From Clostridia bacterium (GTDB lineage Bacteria; Bacillota; Sulfobacillia; RBS10-35; JADGHG01), in contig JADGHG010000007.1 in the NCBI GenBank assembly GCA_019689585.1, forward strand, positions 1 through 34,040: DNA of 34,040 nt. Direction: 5' to 3'. Below, piece by piece: positions 1-7,864 of the stretch. The position numbers and the translations under genes were made by a program. The notes beneath the pieces were generated by a model that saw only the letters and a program-made list of their open reading frames with translations, ran no database searches and was not told where the DNA came from. Numbering within the stretch: the stretch's first letter is position 1; every line of letters starts with the position of its first letter.

Positions 1-18
1 TATGTTTATAAGAGACCG
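1..18. other. Residual Tn5/Nextera mosaic-end sequence at contig start
   Basis: From memory of the 19-base Tn5 mosaic end, bases 1-18 match its positions 2-19 at 15 of 18 places, including an uninterrupted TATAAGAGAC. The mismatches are at 1, 6 and 17. The other end of the window carries a longer adapter match, so I read this as library adapter left on a contig end. Genomic sequence probably begins near base 19. Confidence 0.75.
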
Positions 19-51
19 GGGCGGCGGGGGGCAAGGGAGGAGACGATCGAC

Positions 52-1047
52 ATGGCGTATGACGGGCGCCACATCCGGCGCATGGTGCGGGCGGGCCACG
101 AGGCGATCGCCCGCCACATCGACGAGGTGAACGCGCTGAACGTGTTCCCCGTCCCCGACGGCGACTCGGGCACGAACCTGACACTCACGCTCGAGGCGGC
201 CGTGCGCGCGCTCGGCGACGACGAGGAGCGGCACGCGGGCCAGGTGGCGGCGAAGGCGGCGCGGGGCGCGCTCCTCGGGGCGCGGGGGAACTCGGGCGTC
301 ATCTTCTCGCAGATCCTGCGCGGGCTGGCGAAGGGGCTCGAGGGGCTCGCGTCGTTCGAGGCGCCCGACTTCGCGCGCGCGCTCAAGGAGGCGAGCGCCT
401 ACGCGTACCGGGCCGTCATCGAGCCGGTCGAGGGCACGATCCTCACCGTCGTGCGCGAGGCGGCCGAGCGGGCGGAGGAGGCGGCCCAGGGCGGCGCCGA
501 GCTCGTCGCCGTGCTGGAGCGAGCGGTGGCGGCCGCCGAGGCGGCCGTGGCCAAGACGACGGAGCTCCTGCCGGTCCTCAAGGAGGCCGGCGTCGTCGAC
601 TCGGCGGGCAAGGGCCTCCACTACATCCTCGACGGCATGTGCCGGGCGCTCGCGGAGGAGTCGCTCGCCGGCGTCACGGCCGACCGCGCGGGCCGGCCCG
701 AGGCGGCCGAGGCCCGGGCGGAGGGGGCGCGCGAACCGGCCGAGAGCTCGGCCGGCGCAGCTTCCGGGCGGCGCTACGGCGTCGAGGTCCAGTTCATGCT
801 GGAGGGGCGAGGGCTCGACGTCGAGGAGATCCGGCGGCGGATCGCCGAGATGGGCGAGTCGGTGCTCGTCGTCGGCGACGAGACGACCGTGAAGGTGCAC
901 GTCCACACGCTCGACCCCGACCGCGTGGTCGAGTACGCGAAGACCCTCGGCAGGCCGGAGGCGCTGACGTTCGAAGACCTCGACGCCCAGGCGGAGGCCT
1001 TCCGCGAGGCGCACGCGCGCGAGCGCGGCTCCGACCCGGCGCTGTGA
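52..1047 (+). CDS. DAK2-domain protein, short FakA/YloV-like
   Basis: A 331-residue protein related to the ATP-binding subunit of fatty acid kinase (FakA/YloV), which phosphorylates fatty acids delivered by a DegV-type FakB protein. The DAK2 domain fills about residues 1-205: the FPVPDGDSGTNLTLTLE motif near residue 35 supplies metal/nucleotide ligands, followed by GARGNSGVIFSQ and the AGVVDSAGKGL motif. Residues about 240-320 resemble the start of the middle domain (VVGDETTVKVHVHT). Family members I know run to about 550 residues, so the C-terminal part, roughly 200 residues, is absent. The stop is clean and overlaps the next start as GTGA, so this is a real short form and not a visible frameshift. 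The ATG follows an excellent Shine-Dalgarno (AGGGAGGAG). No DegV partner is in view; fatty acid kinase activity is inference. Confidence 0.88.
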   Translation: MAYDGRHIRRMVRAGHEAIARHIDEVNALNVFPVPDGDSGTNLTLTLEAAVRALGDDEERHAGQVAAKAARGALLGARGNSGVIFSQILRGLAKGLEGLASFEAPDFARALKEASAYAYRAVIEPVEGTILTVVREAAERAEEAAQGGAELVAVLERAVAAAEAAVAKTTELLPVLKEAGVVDSAGKGLHYILDGMCRALAEESLAGVTADRAGRPEAAEARAEGAREPAESSAGAASGRRYGVEVQFMLEGRGLDVEEIRRRIAEMGESVLVVGDETTVKVHVHTLDPDRVVEYAKTLGRPEALTFEDLDAQAEAFREAHARERGSDPAL

Positions 1048-1757
1048 CGCCCGGCCGCCCGGCCGCCGTCTTCGACTTCGGCCAGACGCTCGTCCAGGGC
1101 GACCCGATGTACGACCTGGCCGCCTACCTGCGCGAGCGGGGCGCCTTCGACGGCTCGCTGTGGCCCGCGGTCGAGCAGGCCATGCGCGCCTATCGCGAGC
1201 ACCTCGCGCCGTACGGCCAGGCGGTGGCCGAGATCATGCGATCGATCGCGCTCGGGCTGCGCGGGCTCGGGCTCCCGGAGTTCGCCCGGCACTGCCGCGC
1301 CTTCTACGAGGCCGGCTACCGCGAGGCCGTGTATCCATACGCACGGCCGCTCGTCGCCTGGTTCCGCCGCCAGGGCTGGGCGACCGTCGGCGTGACGGGC
1401 ATCTGCGAGACGATGGCGCGCGCGATCGCGGACGACCTCGGCCTCGACCACCTCGTCGCGACCGCCTTCGGCGTCGACGCGAGCGGTCGGCTCGACGGCA
1501 CGGCCCGCTACCCCGAGGACGACGCCTGGAAGGGGCCGGCGCTCGCCCGCCTGGCCGCCCGCGAGGGGCTCGACCTCGCCCGTTCCGTCGCCTTCGGCGA
1601 CTCCGAGGCGGACGCCCCCTTGTTCGAAGCCTGCCGCCATGCCGTCTGCCTGAACGCGCGCCCGGAGCTCGTGGCGCTCGCCCGCGCGCGCGGCTGGACG
1701 GTCGTGCCGGCCGGCCGCGACCCGCTCCCCTACGTGCGCCCGCTCGTCGCGGGCTAG
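1044..1757 (+). CDS. HAD superfamily (subfamily IB-like) phosphatase, altered motif I
   Basis: A 237-residue soluble HAD hydrolase, probably a phosphatase of the phosphoserine-phosphatase-like IB group. Motif I is FDFGQTL at residues 10-16: the nucleophile Asp11 is present, but the second Asp of the usual DxDxT is Gly13. Motif II is the VTG of VTGICE in mid-protein, the motif III lysine lies in DAWKGPAL, and motif IV is GDSEAD. The substituted acid has precedent in HADs that begin DLGN or DLGG, so loss of activity is not certain. The start is GTG 1044, overlapping the DAK2 stop by four bases (GTGA), which implies translational coupling. Substrate unknown; coupling to the DAK2 gene is the only functional hint. 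Confidence 0.85.
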   Translation: MTPGRPAAVFDFGQTLVQGDPMYDLAAYLRERGAFDGSLWPAVEQAMRAYREHLAPYGQAVAEIMRSIALGLRGLGLPEFARHCRAFYEAGYREAVYPYARPLVAWFRRQGWATVGVTGICETMARAIADDLGLDHLVATAFGVDASGRLDGTARYPEDDAWKGPALARLAAREGLDLARSVAFGDSEADAPLFEACRHAVCLNARPELVALARARGWTVVPAGRDPLPYVRPLVAG

Positions 1758-1766
1758 CCGTGCCTT

Positions 1767-1797
1767 CCGCCGAGCGCCCGCTCCCGGGCCTCGGCGG
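1767..1797 (+). terminator. Strong GC hairpin after the HAD gene
   Basis: Ten bases after the HAD stop, CCGCCGAG (1767-1774) pairs perfectly with CTCGGCGG (1790-1797). Inside it GCCCG (1776-1780) pairs with CGGGC (1785-1789) around a CTCC loop, with one unpaired C at 1775. No T-run follows, so this is a GC-hairpin terminator candidate, not a canonical intrinsic terminator. Confidence 0.45.
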
Positions 1798-1800
1798 CTG

Positions 1801-1809
1801 TGGGATACT
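1801..1809 (+). promoter_or_regulatory. Possible extended -10 element for transketolase
   Basis: TGGGATACT resembles an extended -10 (TG, one base, then a hexamer matching TATAAT at 4 of 6). It sits just after the hairpin and about 50 bases before the transketolase start. No good -35 is visible. This is pattern reading only. Confidence 0.25.
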
Positions 1810-1859
1810 GCAGGCGTAGCCCGGCGCGGCCGCGGCCGCGTCTTCGAGGAGAGTGACGC

Positions 1860-2765
1860 GTGCCCGCTTCCCCGGAGCTCCCGGCGGTCGGTCCGGCCTC
1901 GGCCCTCGGAGCGAGGACCGGGGTCGACCTGGCCCGGACGGCCGACCGGCTCCGACTCCTCGCCCTCGAGATGATCGCGAAGGCCGGTTCCGGCCACCCC
2001 GGCGGCTCGTTCTCGGCCGCCGAGATCGTCGCCGCCCTCTTCTTCCGCGTGATGCGCCACGACCCGAAAAGGCCCGAGTGGCCGGCGCGCGACCGCTTCA
2101 TCCTGTCGAAGGGGCACGCTGCGCCGATCCTCTACGCGGCGCTCGCCGAGGCCGGGTACATCGAGCGCGGGGAGCTCGACACGCTCCGGCGCGTCGGGAG
2201 CCGGCTGCAGGGACACCCCTCCGTGCGCGACCTGCCCTACGTCGAGGCCTCGACCGGCTCCCTGGGCCAAGGGCTTTCGGTGGCCGCCGGGCTCGCGCTC
2301 GGCGCGCGCATGGACGGCGCGGACGTCCGCGTCTTCGCGCTCCTTGGCGACGGCGAATGCCAGGAGGGCCAGGTGTGGGAGGCGGCGATGTTCGCCGCGC
2401 ACCACCGGCTCTCGAACCTGGTCGCCATCGTCGACCGGAACGCGTTCCAGCTCGACGGCCCGACGGAGGCGATCGTGGCCCTCGAGCCGCTCGCCGCCAA
2501 GTGGCGGGCCTTCGGCTGGGACGTGGTCGAGGTCGACGGCCACGACGCGGAGGCGGTCGCGGCCGCCCTCGACGTGCCGCGCCCGGACGGGCGCCGGGCG
2601 GCACGGCCCCGCGCCGTCGTCGCGCGCACCGTGAAAGGGCGCGGCGTCTCGTTCATGGAGGGCCAGAACGAGTTCCACGGGCGCGCCCCTACGCCCGAGG
2701 AGCTCGAGCGCGCGCGCGCGGAAATCGTCGCGCGCCTGGGCGAGGCGGGGGTACGGCGCGCGTGA
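1860..2765 (+). CDS. Transketolase, N-terminal (TPP-binding) subunit
   Basis: A 301-residue protein equal to the N-terminal half of transketolase, which transfers two-carbon units between sugar phosphates in the pentose phosphate pathway in the cytoplasm. Seen: HPGGSFSAAEI near residue 46, SKGHAAPILYAAL near 83, and the thiamine-diphosphate/Mg motif beginning GDGECQEGQVWEAA and continuing to the conserved Asn in VDRNAFQLDG. The start is GTG 1860 with GAGGAGAG about 8 bases upstream. The stop overlaps the next GTG (GTGA), so the two half-subunits are made from coupled genes, the usual arrangement of split transketolases in Bacillota and Archaea. An apiose- or dihydroxyacetone-specific variant is possible. 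Confidence 0.93.
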   Translation: MPASPELPAVGPASALGARTGVDLARTADRLRLLALEMIAKAGSGHPGGSFSAAEIVAALFFRVMRHDPKRPEWPARDRFILSKGHAAPILYAALAEAGYIERGELDTLRRVGSRLQGHPSVRDLPYVEASTGSLGQGLSVAAGLALGARMDGADVRVFALLGDGECQEGQVWEAAMFAAHHRLSNLVAIVDRNAFQLDGPTEAIVALEPLAAKWRAFGWDVVEVDGHDAEAVAAALDVPRPDGRRAARPRAVVARTVKGRGVSFMEGQNEFHGRAPTPEELERARAEIVARLGEAGVRRA

Positions 2766-3715
2766 GCCGGCCGCTCGGCCCCGCCACCCGCGAGGCGTAC
2801 GGGCAGGAGCTCCTCGCCCTCGGCCGCGAGCGGCCCGAGATCGTCGTCCTCGACGGGGACCTCTCGAAGTCGACCATGACGAAGCACTTCGCCGAGGCCT
2901 TCCCCGAGCGCTTCTTCAACGCGGGCATCGCCGAGGCCGACATGGTCGGGCTCGCCGCCGGGCTCGCCCGCTGGGGGAAGCTGCCCTTCGTCTCGAGCTT
3001 CGCCGCCTTCCTCATGAGCAAGGCCTTCGACCAGATGCGGATCTCGGTCGCCTACGCCGGCCTTCCCGTCAAGTTCGTGGGAAGCCACGGCGGCATCAGC
3101 CTGGGCGAGGACGGCGTCTCCCAGATGAGCGTCGAGGACGTGGCGCTCGCGCGGGCGCTCCCCGGCTTCGCCGTCTTCGTCCCGGCCGACGCCGAGGAGA
3201 CGCGCCGCGCCGTGCGTGCCGCGGCCGACTGGCCCGGGCCCGCCTTCGTCCGCGTCGGCCGGCCGAAGGCGCCCGTCGTCTACGAGGGCGGCTGCCCCTT
3301 CCAGCCCGGCCGGGCGCTCCGGATCCGCGAGGGGCGAGACGTGACGCTGGCCGCGAACGGCCTCATGCTGGCCGCGGCGCTCGACGCGGCCGACCGGCTC
3401 GCGTCCGAGGGCGTCTCGGCCCGCGTGCTCGACCTCTGCTCGGTCAAGCCCCTCGACGAGGACGAGGTGGTGCGGGCGGCGCGCGAGACGGGGGCGATCG
3501 TCGTCGCGGAGGAGCACCTTCTCGCGGGCGGCCTCGGCAGCGCGGTCGCCATGGCCGTGGCGGCCGAGGAGCCTGTGCCGATGGCGTTCGTCGGCCTCGC
3601 CGACACGTTCGCCGAGTCGGGCCGGCCGGAGGAGCTCATGCAGAAGTACGGCCTCACGGCCGAGCGCATCGCGGCGGAGGCCCGGCGCCTCCTGCGCCGG
3701 CGCGCGCGCGCCTAG
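2762..3715 (+). CDS. Transketolase, C-terminal subunit
   Basis: A 317-residue partner of the preceding protein, holding the pyrimidine-binding and C-terminal transketolase domains. Seen: DGDLSKSTMT and FFNAGIAEADMVGLAAGLA, where Glu in the IAEA motif activates thiamine diphosphate; HGGISLGEDGVSQMSVED; then the C-terminal domain with DLCSVKPLDEDEVV and VAEEHLLAGGLGSAVA. The start is GTG 2762, overlapping the previous stop by four bases. The stop codon at 3713-3715 overlaps the stop of the convergent small gene on the minus strand, so the two units meet without spacer or terminator. Confidence 0.93.
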   Translation: MSRPLGPATREAYGQELLALGRERPEIVVLDGDLSKSTMTKHFAEAFPERFFNAGIAEADMVGLAAGLARWGKLPFVSSFAAFLMSKAFDQMRISVAYAGLPVKFVGSHGGISLGEDGVSQMSVEDVALARALPGFAVFVPADAEETRRAVRAAADWPGPAFVRVGRPKAPVVYEGGCPFQPGRALRIREGRDVTLAANGLMLAAALDAADRLASEGVSARVLDLCSVKPLDEDEVVRAARETGAIVVAEEHLLAGGLGSAVAMAVAAEEPVPMAFVGLADTFAESGRPEELMQKYGLTAERIAAEARRLLRRRARA

Positions 3716-4047
3716 GGGGCGAGCCGTCCCGCCACTTCCGCCAGGTCGCGCCACATCTCGCCGTCCCAGGCCTGGACGTGGACGAGGGGCGGGCTCCCCC
3801 ACTCCCACTCGTCGGCGAGGTAGCAGACGAAGCGGAGGCCGTGCCGCTCGACGATCCGCGGGTACTCGCGTTGGGCGAGGAGGGCCTCGACGATCGCGAG
3901 GGCCTCGGCGGCGGCCTGGACCGGCCGGCCTTCCGGCAGCGGCTCACGTTTGGCGCCCGGCGCTCGCGGCTCGGGAAGCGGGAGGAGCGACGCCAGGCGG
4001 GCGAGGACCTCGGGGTGGCAGAGCGCCTCGCCGTCTCCCGGCGTCAC
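3712..4047 (-). CDS. Small conserved-looking protein downstream of korB, unknown
   Basis: A 111-residue protein I do not recognise. It reads as coding because it follows korB on the same strand by 22 bases and has a mixed, globular composition: a helical N-terminal half (CHPEVLARLASLLPLPEP, then AAAEALAIVEALLAQ) and a C-terminal half rich in aromatics (HGLRFVCYLADEWEW, then VHVQAWDGEMW). No signal peptide or membrane segment. The start is GTG 4047; the Shine-Dalgarno is only G-rich, so translation may depend on korB. The position suggests an accessory role for the ferredoxin oxidoreductase, which is inference. Confidence 0.6.
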   Translation of the reverse strand: MTPGDGEALCHPEVLARLASLLPLPEPRAPGAKREPLPEGRPVQAAAEALAIVEALLAQREYPRIVERHGLRFVCYLADEWEWGSPPLVHVQAWDGEMWRDLAEVAGRLAP

Positions 4048-4069
4048 GCCGCCGCGCCCGCCGGGGCCG

Positions 4070-4936
4070 TCAGCGGAACTCCGCGAGGAGCTTCTCGAAC
4101 TCCTCGGGCGCGAGGTGAAGGTCCTGCTCGACGATCGGCTCGGCGCGGAAGCCGGGCAGCTGGTCCTCGTAGCTCGGGCCTTCGCGCCGGTAGAGGACGC
4201 CCGTGAGGAGGCCATCGTGCTCGATCACGGCCTGGAGCGCCTTCGCGCGGTCGGTCGGGTCGTAGCCCGGCAGGTCTTCGACCTTCTTCAGCCGCTCGCG
4301 GTAGAAGTCGTAGGTGTTGACGAGGTTGTACGTCACGCACGGGCTGATCGCGTTGATGAGGGCGAAGCCGCGGTGCTGGACCCCGGCCTTGATGAGCTCG
4401 ATGAGCTGCGGCACCCAGCCCGAGAAGCCCTGCGCGACGAAGCCGCAGCCCGAGGCGAGCGCCAGCTCGAGCGGCCTCACCGGGTGCTCGACGTTTCCGC
4501 TCGGGGTGCTCTTCGTGACGAAGCCGGCGTCGCTCGTCGGCGAGACCTGGCCCTTCGTGAGGCCGTAGACGTGGTTGTCCATCACGAGATAGGTGATGTC
4601 GACGTTGCGCCGCAAGGCGTGCATGAAGTGGCCCATGCCGATCGCGTAGCCGTCGCCGTCGCCGCCCGCCGCGATCACCGTGAGCCTCCGGTTCGCGAGC
4701 TTCAGCCCCGTCGCCACCGGGAGCGTGCGGCCGTGCGTCGTGTGGATGTTGTAGCAGTTGATGTAGTTGCCGATCTTGCCCGAGCAGCCGATGCCGGCGA
4801 CGATCGCCACCTCGTGCGGCTCCTTCTGGAGGTCGACGAGCGCCTTCTGGAGCGCAGAGAGCACGCCGAAGTCGCCGCAGCCGGGACACCACCACGACTT
4901 CTCCGTCGTGCGGAAGTCGGCGAGCTTGACCGGCAT
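4070..4936 (-). CDS. korB: 2-oxoacid:ferredoxin oxidoreductase, beta subunit
   Basis: A 288-residue beta subunit of a CoA-dependent 2-oxoacid:ferredoxin oxidoreductase, most like the 2-oxoglutarate (Kor) type. It binds thiamine diphosphate and one 4Fe-4S cluster and passes electrons to ferredoxin. Cluster ligands are visible: WCPGCGDFG gives Cys17 and Cys20, GIGCSGKIG gives Cys51, SPCVTYN gives Cys200. The TPP/Mg motif GDGDGYAIG is at 93-101 with Asn121 in MDNHVYGLTKGQ. Substrate is not fixed by sequence; pyruvate or branched 2-oxoacids are possible. The ATG at 4936 overlaps the alpha stop (TGATG). GTG 4939 is an alternative, but the ATG is better spaced from GAGGTG. Confidence 0.93.
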   Translation of the reverse strand: MPVKLADFRTTEKSWWCPGCGDFGVLSALQKALVDLQKEPHEVAIVAGIGCSGKIGNYINCYNIHTTHGRTLPVATGLKLANRRLTVIAAGGDGDGYAIGMGHFMHALRRNVDITYLVMDNHVYGLTKGQVSPTSDAGFVTKSTPSGNVEHPVRPLELALASGCGFVAQGFSGWVPQLIELIKAGVQHRGFALINAISPCVTYNLVNTYDFYRERLKKVEDLPGYDPTDRAKALQAVIEHDGLLTGVLYRREGPSYEDQLPGFRAEPIVEQDLHLAPEEFEKLLAEFR

Positions 4937-6666
4937 CACGCCACCACCTCTCCTGCGCGCACGTAGAGCTGACGCGGCAGAAACGGCAATCCGTCGTAGC
5001 GGAGCGCCGAGTGGAGCTTATCGTGGAAGCCGAGCTCCTGCTGGATGAGACGGCGCAGCTGGCCGGTCGCGTTCTGCTCGACGACGAGGACGCGGGGCGC
5101 CCGCGTGAGGAGCGGCGCGAGCTCCTCCTTCGGCAGCGGCCAGAGCCGCGTGAGGCAGGCGAAGCCGGCCTTCTGGCCGTCGGCGGCGATCATGGCGAGC
5201 GTCTCCTCGATGGCGCCGAAGGTACTGCCGAAGGAGACGAAGAGGATGTCGGGCTCCGGGTCGCCCAGGTAGCGCAGACCGCCGCCCCGCACCCCTTCGA
5301 GCTTCCGCCACCGTTTGTCCATCTGCGCCACGCGGTTCTCTGGGTTCTCCGTCACCTTGCCGGTCGGGGCGTGCTCGACGCCCGTGGCGAGGTACTGGCC
5401 GTTGGGCTGGCCAGGCAGGGACCGCGGCGAGACGCCGCTCGCCGTCACCTTGTAGCGCGCGAACTGGCCGGCCGGCACGGCCGCGAGCTCTTCCTCGCTC
5501 GCGAGCTCGCCCCGGTCGATCGTCACCTTCGCGAGATCGAGGGGCTCCTCGACCGTCTGGCGCGAGAGGCCCAGCATGAGGTCGGAGGCGACGATCACGG
5601 GGCACTGGAAGCGCTCCGCCAGGTTGAAGGCCTCGGCCGTCACGTAGAAGCAGTCCTCGAGCGTCGCCGGGGCCACGACGATGCGCGGGGCGTCGCCGTG
5701 GGTGCCGCCGATCATCGCGAAGAGGTCGCTCTGCTCGACCTTCGTCGGCATCCCGGTCGAGGGGCCGGCGCGCTGGACGTCGACGACGACGATCGGCACC
5801 TCCGCCGCCGACGCGAGCCCGATCGCCTCCTGCATGAGCGAGAACCCGGGCCCGGCCGTGCACGTCATCGCCCGGGCGCCGGCGAAGCCCGCGCCGACGA
5901 GCGTCGTCACCGAGGCGATCTCGTCCTCGCACTGGAGGACGACGCCCCCGAAGCGCGGCAGCCGCTTCACGAGGTACTCCATGACGTCGGAGGCCGGCGT
6001 GATCGGGTAGGCGGCCATGATGCGGCAGCCGGCCGCGATGGCGCCGAGCCCCGTGGCGTCGTTGCCGCTCATGATGGGGCGCGCGACGCCGTCGCCCGGC
6101 GCGACGGAGAAGTGGACCTCGCCGAGGTGCTCCTTCGCGAAGTCGTAGCCGGCCCGCAGAGCGGCGAGGTTCTGCTCGACGACCTCCCGACCCTTGCGGC
6201 CCCAGCGCTCGTGGATGAGGTCGTGGAAGAGCTCGTGGGGAAGCCCGAGCGCGTACGCCGTGGCGCCGATCGCGACGACGTTCCGCATCAGCTGGCTCCC
6301 GTTCTCCTGCGCGATCTGCGTCAGCGGGATGTCGAGGAGCGTCGCCTGGATGCCCTCGGGGAGCTTCGGCTTGAAGTGGCTGTCGGCGATGACGACGCCG
6401 CCCGGCACGACCTCCGTGGCGTTCAGGTCGATCGACTCCTGGTCGAAGGCCACGAGGATGTGCACGTCCTCGTTCGGCGTGCGCACCGGCCGGGTGCTCA
6501 CGCGCACGCGGTAGTTGGTGTGCCCGCCCTTGATGCGGCTCGAGAAGACGCGGTACCCGTGCACGTGGTACCCCCGGCGCGCGAGCACGGCGGCGAGGAT
6601 GTCGCCCGAGCTCTCGATCCCTTCGCCCTGCTGGCCGCCGACCTTCCAGGCGAACTCGGAGAGCAT
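4936..6666 (-). CDS. korA: 2-oxoacid:ferredoxin oxidoreductase, fused gamma-alpha subunit
   Basis: A 576-residue subunit. Residues 1 to about 190 are the gamma domain (VGGQQGEGIESSGDILA, then SSRIKGGHTNYRVRV). From about 205 comes the alpha domain (SGNDATGLGAIAAGCRI, AAYPITPASDVMEYL, CEDEIASVTTLVGAG), followed by a C-terminal segment. Fused gamma-alpha plus a separate beta and no delta ferredoxin subunit is the KorAB plan known from aerobic or microaerobic bacteria. I chose ATG 6666 because the conserved gamma domain begins there and a G-rich Shine-Dalgarno precedes it; the extension to 6717 is poorly conserved in composition. It is translationally coupled to korB. The divergent partner is the pyruvate dehydrogenase operon. 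Confidence 0.93.
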   Translation of the reverse strand: MLSEFAWKVGGQQGEGIESSGDILAAVLARRGYHVHGYRVFSSRIKGGHTNYRVRVSTRPVRTPNEDVHILVAFDQESIDLNATEVVPGGVVIADSHFKPKLPEGIQATLLDIPLTQIAQENGSQLMRNVVAIGATAYALGLPHELFHDLIHERWGRKGREVVEQNLAALRAGYDFAKEHLGEVHFSVAPGDGVARPIMSGNDATGLGAIAAGCRIMAAYPITPASDVMEYLVKRLPRFGGVVLQCEDEIASVTTLVGAGFAGARAMTCTAGPGFSLMQEAIGLASAAEVPIVVVDVQRAGPSTGMPTKVEQSDLFAMIGGTHGDAPRIVVAPATLEDCFYVTAEAFNLAERFQCPVIVASDLMLGLSRQTVEEPLDLAKVTIDRGELASEEELAAVPAGQFARYKVTASGVSPRSLPGQPNGQYLATGVEHAPTGKVTENPENRVAQMDKRWRKLEGVRGGGLRYLGDPEPDILFVSFGSTFGAIEETLAMIAADGQKAGFACLTRLWPLPKEELAPLLTRAPRVLVVEQNATGQLRRLIQQELGFHDKLHSALRYDGLPFLPRQLYVRAGEVVA

Positions 6667-6725
6667 CGCCCGTCCCCCCCGACTGCGGCGCCGGGCCGCG
6701 CTCGGCGCGGCTTTCACGCACCCTC

Positions 6726-6754
6726 ATACTACTGCGCGCCCATCGTGATTTGAA
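6726..6754 (-). promoter_or_regulatory. Candidate sigma-A-type promoter for korAB
   Basis: On the minus strand TTCAAA (6749-6754) and TAGTAT (6726-6731) are separated by exactly 17 bases. Each matches its -35 or -10 consensus at 4 of 6 positions, in an AT-rich patch that stands out from its surroundings. The start of transcription would be near 6719, about 50 bases before korA. The pyruvate dehydrogenase operon must also be driven from this 157-base divergent region, but I see no equally good plus-strand promoter. Confidence 0.5.
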
Positions 6755-6823
6755 TAACAATGGACGTCGGACGGCGAGGGTTCGCGCGCGGCGCGACGAA
6801 CCCCAGAGGGGAGGAGGCGCCCC

Positions 6824-7864
6824 ATGACCGACTTGCGACGGGTCGTCGGCCCGGCCGGCGAGCCGCTTCACCCGGACGCCGTGCCGCTTGCGGTGGCGAA
6901 GGCGCTCCTTCGGGACATGATCTTCCTTCGCGCCTTCGACGAGCGGGCGGTCGCCCTCCAGCGGCAGGGGCGCATCGGCACCTACCCGCCCTACCGCGGC
7001 ATGGAGGCGTGCCAGGCGGGAGCCGCCCGGGCCCTCGCGCCGGGCGACTGGCTTCTGCCGACCTACCGCGACCACGGCGCGGCCATGATCCATGGCCTGC
7101 CCGTAGTCGAGGCCCTCGCCTACTGGAACGGCCGCGTCGAGTCGTACCGGGCGCCCGAAGGCGTCCACGTCTTCCCGCCGGCCGTGCCGATCGCGACCCA
7201 GATCCCGCACGCGGCCGGCATCGGCTGGGGGCTGCGCCTCCAGCGCTCCCAGGCGGCCGTGCTCTGCTTCTTCGGCGACGGCGCCTCGAGCGAGGGCGAC
7301 TTCCACGAGGGCATCAACCTGGCCGGCGTCGTGCGCGCGCCCGTCGTCTTCTTCTGCCAGAACAACGGCTACGCGATCAGCGTGCCCTTCCGGCTCCAGA
7401 CGGCCGCGGCCACGATCGCCGAGCGCGCCCCCGGCCTCGGCGTACGGGGCGAGCGGGTCGACGGGAACGACGCGCTCGCCGTCCACCTCACCGTGACCGA
7501 GGCCCTCGCGCGGGCGCGGGCGGGCGAGGGACCGACGCTCATCGAGGCCGTCACCTACCGGCAGGGGCCGCACACGACCTCCGACGACCCCGGCCGCTAC
7601 CGCGACCCCGAGGAGATGGCGCGCTCGGGGCTGGGCGACCCGATCGAGCGGCTCACCGCCTACCTCCGCGCCCAAGGCGCCTGGAGCGAGGCCGAGGACG
7701 AGGCCGCGCGCGAGGACGCCCGCGCCCGCATCCAGGCGGCGGTCGCCGAGCTCGAGGCCATGCCGCCGCCCGAGCCGCGCGACATCTTCGACCACGTCTA
7801 CGGCGCCGAACCGGCCTGGTTCTCGCGCGAGCGCGAGGCGTTCCTCGCGGGGCTCTCCCGATGA
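6824..7864 (+). CDS. pdhA: Pyruvate dehydrogenase E1 component, alpha subunit
   Basis: A 346-residue E1 alpha that decarboxylates a 2-oxoacid on thiamine diphosphate with E1 beta. Seen: RGMEACQAGAA near residue 58, YRDHGAAM at 81, and the TPP motif GDGASSEGDFHEG at 151-163 ending at Asn180-Asn181 (CQNNGYAIS). The phosphorylation-loop-equivalent region reads GPHTTSDDPGRYRDPEE, closer to pyruvate than to branched-chain E1. A branched-chain 2-oxoacid enzyme remains possible. The start is ATG with GGGGAGGAGG upstream. It overlaps pdhB as ATGA. First gene of a four-gene operon divergent from korAB. Confidence 0.93.
   Translation: MTDLRRVVGPAGEPLHPDAVPLAVAKALLRDMIFLRAFDERAVALQRQGRIGTYPPYRGMEACQAGAARALAPGDWLLPTYRDHGAAMIHGLPVVEALAYWNGRVESYRAPEGVHVFPPAVPIATQIPHAAGIGWGLRLQRSQAAVLCFFGDGASSEGDFHEGINLAGVVRAPVVFFCQNNGYAISVPFRLQTAAATIAERAPGLGVRGERVDGNDALAVHLTVTEALARARAGEGPTLIEAVTYRQGPHTTSDDPGRYRDPEEMARSGLGDPIERLTAYLRAQGAWSEAEDEAAREDARARIQAAVAELEAMPPPEPRDIFDHVYGAEPAWFSREREAFLAGLSR

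Noticed and set aside
774-2678. 634-codon minus-strand open frame opposite the HAD and transketolase genes
   Set aside because: High GC suppresses stop codons. The frame is Arg/Gly/His-rich without domains and lies opposite genes with clear motifs.
4936-4939. GTG 4939 as the start of korB
   Set aside because: The adjacent ATG at 4936 has better Shine-Dalgarno spacing. The difference is one residue, so it does not affect function.
5011-7795. Very long open frames opposite or out of frame with korAB and pdhA (about 580 and 925 codons)
   Set aside because: They are shadows of real genes: composition is low-complexity Arg/Gly/Asp, and no start or Shine-Dalgarno fits.
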